A stretch of 6,797 bases of DNA from an uncultured Clostridia bacterium (lineage in GTDB: Bacteria > Bacillota > Clostridia > Christensenellales > DUVY01). This document shows positions 5,570 through 6,797 of the stretch, in pieces. The notes below the pieces were generated by a model. The model was not told where the DNA came from and made no database searches. It was given only the letters and a program-made list of their open reading frames with translations. The stretch spans positions 1 to 6,797 of the forward strand of contig CALAYY010000021.1 in NCBI GenBank assembly GCA_937895465.1. Direction: 5' to 3'. The position numbers and the translations under genes are program-made. The number at the start of each line of letters is the position of its first letter. The stretch's first letter is position 1.

Positions 5570-6016
5570 ATGAAAAACAAAATCAAACCTATTGCATCAT
5601 TTCTTATTGACCACACCAAGCACAAACAAGGCTTTTATCTGACCAAAATTGACGAACTTTTTGGACACAAGGTCTATACCTATGACCTAAGGTTTCGCAA
5701 ACCTAATAATAATGATTATCTTGATAATGCGGTAATACATTCTATTGAGCATCTTTTGGCTTCAGCAATAAGAAGCGGCGAAAACGGCGGTCTTGTATTA
5801 TATTTTGGACCTATGGGATGTAGGACAGGTTTTGATATGTTGTTGGTTGATATTGATTACGAAAAGGCAAAAAAGTTGTTATTAAAAGCTATTGATGTTG
5901 TTGAAGATATTGATACCTTACCTGGTGCAAGCGAAAAAGAATGCGGCAACTATAAGGAACATGATCTTGAAGCCGCCAAACAAGAACTAAAGAAATATAA
6001 AGAGATTATAGAATAA
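5570..6016 (+). CDS. luxS: S-ribosylhomocysteine lyase LuxS
   Basis: LuxS splits S-ribosylhomocysteine into homocysteine and 4,5-dihydroxy-2,3-pentanedione, the precursor of autoinducer-2, in the cytoplasmic activated methyl cycle that detoxifies S-adenosylhomocysteine. The 148-residue length is normal. Visible motifs are SFLIDH (10-15), YDLRFRKPN (38-46) with the active-site Arg at 41, HSIEHLLA (57-64) giving metal ligands H57 and H61 and catalytic E60, GPMGCRTGF (80-88) with catalytic C84, and ECGNYKEHDL (124-133) giving the third metal ligand C125. All catalytic and metal residues are present; the aromatic residue usual after GCRTGF is Asp here (D89). The first ATG is used and matches the family N-terminus, though no Shine-Dalgarno is present. 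It has its own promoter and terminator, so is probably monocistronic. No pfs or other methyl-cycle gene is in the window, and whether AI-2 signalling occurs cannot be judged. Confidence 0.95.
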   Translation: MKNKIKPIASFLIDHTKHKQGFYLTKIDELFGHKVYTYDLRFRKPNNNDYLDNAVIHSIEHLLASAIRSGENGGLVLYFGPMGCRTGFDMLLVDIDYEKAKKLLLKAIDVVEDIDTLPGASEKECGNYKEHDLEAAKQELKKYKEIIE

Positions 6017-6018
6017 CT

Positions 6019-6046
6019 AAGCCTCCCAATGTGGAGGCTTTTATAT
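6019..6046 (+). terminator. Intrinsic terminator of luxS, between convergent genes
   Basis: An 8-bp perfect stem, AAGCCTCC (6019-6026) with GGAGGCTT (6033-6040), encloses a CAATGT loop and is followed by TTATAT; the stem's own TT plus this tail form the U-rich stretch. It starts 2 nt after the luxS stop. The same hairpin lies 6 nt past the stop of the convergent pseudouridine synthase gene, but on that strand it is followed by AGTTATTC, a poor U tract, so it is mainly a plus-strand terminator. Confidence 0.88.
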
Positions 6047-6736
6047 TTACATCATTATTGATTTTATTACTGTGCCAAACACTTCCCATGTCTTGGATTC
6101 GGGGGGATAGCATCTAAAAACCATCTTTACCTTAGTTACAGGATGATAAAATTTGAGTTCGTATGCCCATAATGCAAGATTAAAGCCTTTGGGCATAGTA
6201 TCTCCTCCATATTTTATATCGCCCAAAATAGGAGTTTTTAAGCTGTTCATTTGAACACGGATTTGGTGTGTTCTGCCTGTTATCAGCTTAATTCTGGCAA
6301 GTGAGAGCTGTTTATATTCACCTGCTATCCAATATTCTAACATGGCTTTTTTGGCGCCTTCCGTACTCATAGGCACGATATTGACGGTGTTTGCTTTTTC
6401 GTCTTTTAATAGATAATGAGTCAGTTTGCCCTGACGCTCTCTAGGTGCTCCCAAAAGTATGGCAAAATAATTTTTTTCGACTTCGCCCTCTCGGATTGCT
6501 TCTGAAATTCTGCCTGCGGCTTTTGAGGTCTTGGCAAAAACCATTACCCCGCCTGTCGGTCTGTCTAGCCTGTGCAATAGCCCCAAATATACATTGCCCG
6601 GCTTGTCGGCTTTTTCCTTTATATATTCTTTGCATAATGTCAGCATATCCTTATCCTTAGAACTGTCTGCCATTACAGGAACATTTTGAGGTTTTACAAC
6701 AACCAATATGTGATTATCTTCATATATAACTTGCAT
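6047..6736 (-). CDS. RluA-family RNA pseudouridine synthase, no S4 domain
   Basis: Isomerises uridine to pseudouridine in rRNA or tRNA. The 229-residue protein is essentially the catalytic domain alone: an N-terminal IYEDNHILVVVKP strand block (4-16), the signature HRLDRPTGGVMVF (55-67) with catalytic Asp58, the KNYFAIL block (88-94), GRTHQIRVQM (154-163), and PILGDIKYGG (169-178). The S4 RNA-binding domain found in RluC/RluD is absent, as in the short RluA/TruC-like members, so the target site cannot be assigned. The start is supported by GGAG 7 nt upstream of the ATG, and by a 1-nt TAATG overlap with the preceding gene, indicating translational coupling in an operon that extends beyond the right edge. 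It ends 31 bp from the luxS stop, convergent with it. Confidence 0.9.
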   Translation of the reverse strand: MQVIYEDNHILVVVKPQNVPVMADSSKDKDMLTLCKEYIKEKADKPGNVYLGLLHRLDRPTGGVMVFAKTSKAAGRISEAIREGEVEKNYFAILLGAPRERQGKLTHYLLKDEKANTVNIVPMSTEGAKKAMLEYWIAGEYKQLSLARIKLITGRTHQIRVQMNSLKTPILGDIKYGGDTMPKGFNLALWAYELKFYHPVTKVKMVFRCYPPESKTWEVFGTVIKSIMM

Positions 6737-6797
6737 TATCTATCTCCGATAAATACCGCACTTGCACCGCAAGGCAATACTATCCCTTCTTTTGTGG
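6736..6797 (-). CDS. C-terminal end of an unidentified protein (partial)
   Basis: An open minus-strand frame entering from the right edge encodes TKEGIVLPCGASAVFIGDR and then stops at TAA (6738-6736), whose last A is the A of the pseudouridine synthase ATG. The tight TAATG overlap, and a Shine-Dalgarno for the next gene lying inside this frame, support it as a real coding 3' end. Nineteen residues are too few to name the family. Confidence 0.6.
   Translation of the reverse strand, partial: TKEGIVLPCGASAVFIGDR

Noticed and set aside
1..6797. CRISPR arrays, insertion sequences, tRNA or rRNA genes, and phage or defence genes.
   Set aside because: No spaced direct repeats, transposase motifs, terminal inverted repeats or cloverleaf sequences were seen on reading both strands; intergenic gaps are all under 120 bp.

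Overview
The window looks like AT-rich Bacillota (Firmicutes) chromosome, probably from a clostridial-type, possibly uncultured, lineage. This rests on low GC, the standard genetic code (TGA is used as a stop and there is no sign of it coding Trp), short intergenic gaps, and the gene content: a TRAM-containing RlmD/RlmCD-type rRNA methyltransferase, a short ArAE/FUSC membrane protein, LemA with DUF3137 partners, LuxS, and an RluA-family pseudouridine synthase without an S4 domain. No mobile element, CRISPR array, tRNA or rRNA is visible, so this is core-like housekeeping sequence with a poorly characterised membrane operon in the middle.

Layout. Everything except luxS is on the minus strand. 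Reading in the minus direction from the right edge: the C-terminus of an unidentified protein (6736-6797) overlaps by 1 nt the start of an RluA-family pseudouridine synthase (6047-6736). The plus-strand luxS (5570-6016) converges on that gene and ends in a clear intrinsic terminator. luxS is divergent from a short DUF3137 membrane protein (4748-5488), with both promoters back to back in an 81-bp gap. Next comes a full DUF3137 paralogue (3786-4673), then lemA (3201-3767) 18 nt later, then an AlkZ-like winged-helix DNA glycosylase (2199-3200) whose ATG directly abuts the lemA stop codon. After a strong intergenic hairpin there is an ArAE-family membrane protein (1543-2079) with its own terminator, and finally the 23S rRNA uracil methyltransferase gene (14-1480).

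How the parts relate. Two genes modify RNA (rlmD, rluA-like). LuxS belongs to the activated methyl cycle, which recycles the S-adenosylhomocysteine made by methyltransferases such as RlmD. The DUF3137-DUF3137-LemA block looks like a membrane module of unknown function, and a base-excision DNA repair glycosylase is tightly coupled to its end.

Most notable points. (1) Genes that begin transcripts (rlmD, the short DUF3137 gene, luxS and perhaps the long DUF3137 gene) have good promoters with the -10 box only 6-15 nt before the ATG and no Shine-Dalgarno, which implies leaderless or nearly leaderless mRNAs, whereas downstream operon genes do have Shine-Dalgarno sequences or stop/start coupling. 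(2) The rlmD -35 box is the 3' arm of the upstream gene's terminator hairpin. (3) One DUF3137 paralogue has lost about 43 residues in frame, including a conserved part of the domain.
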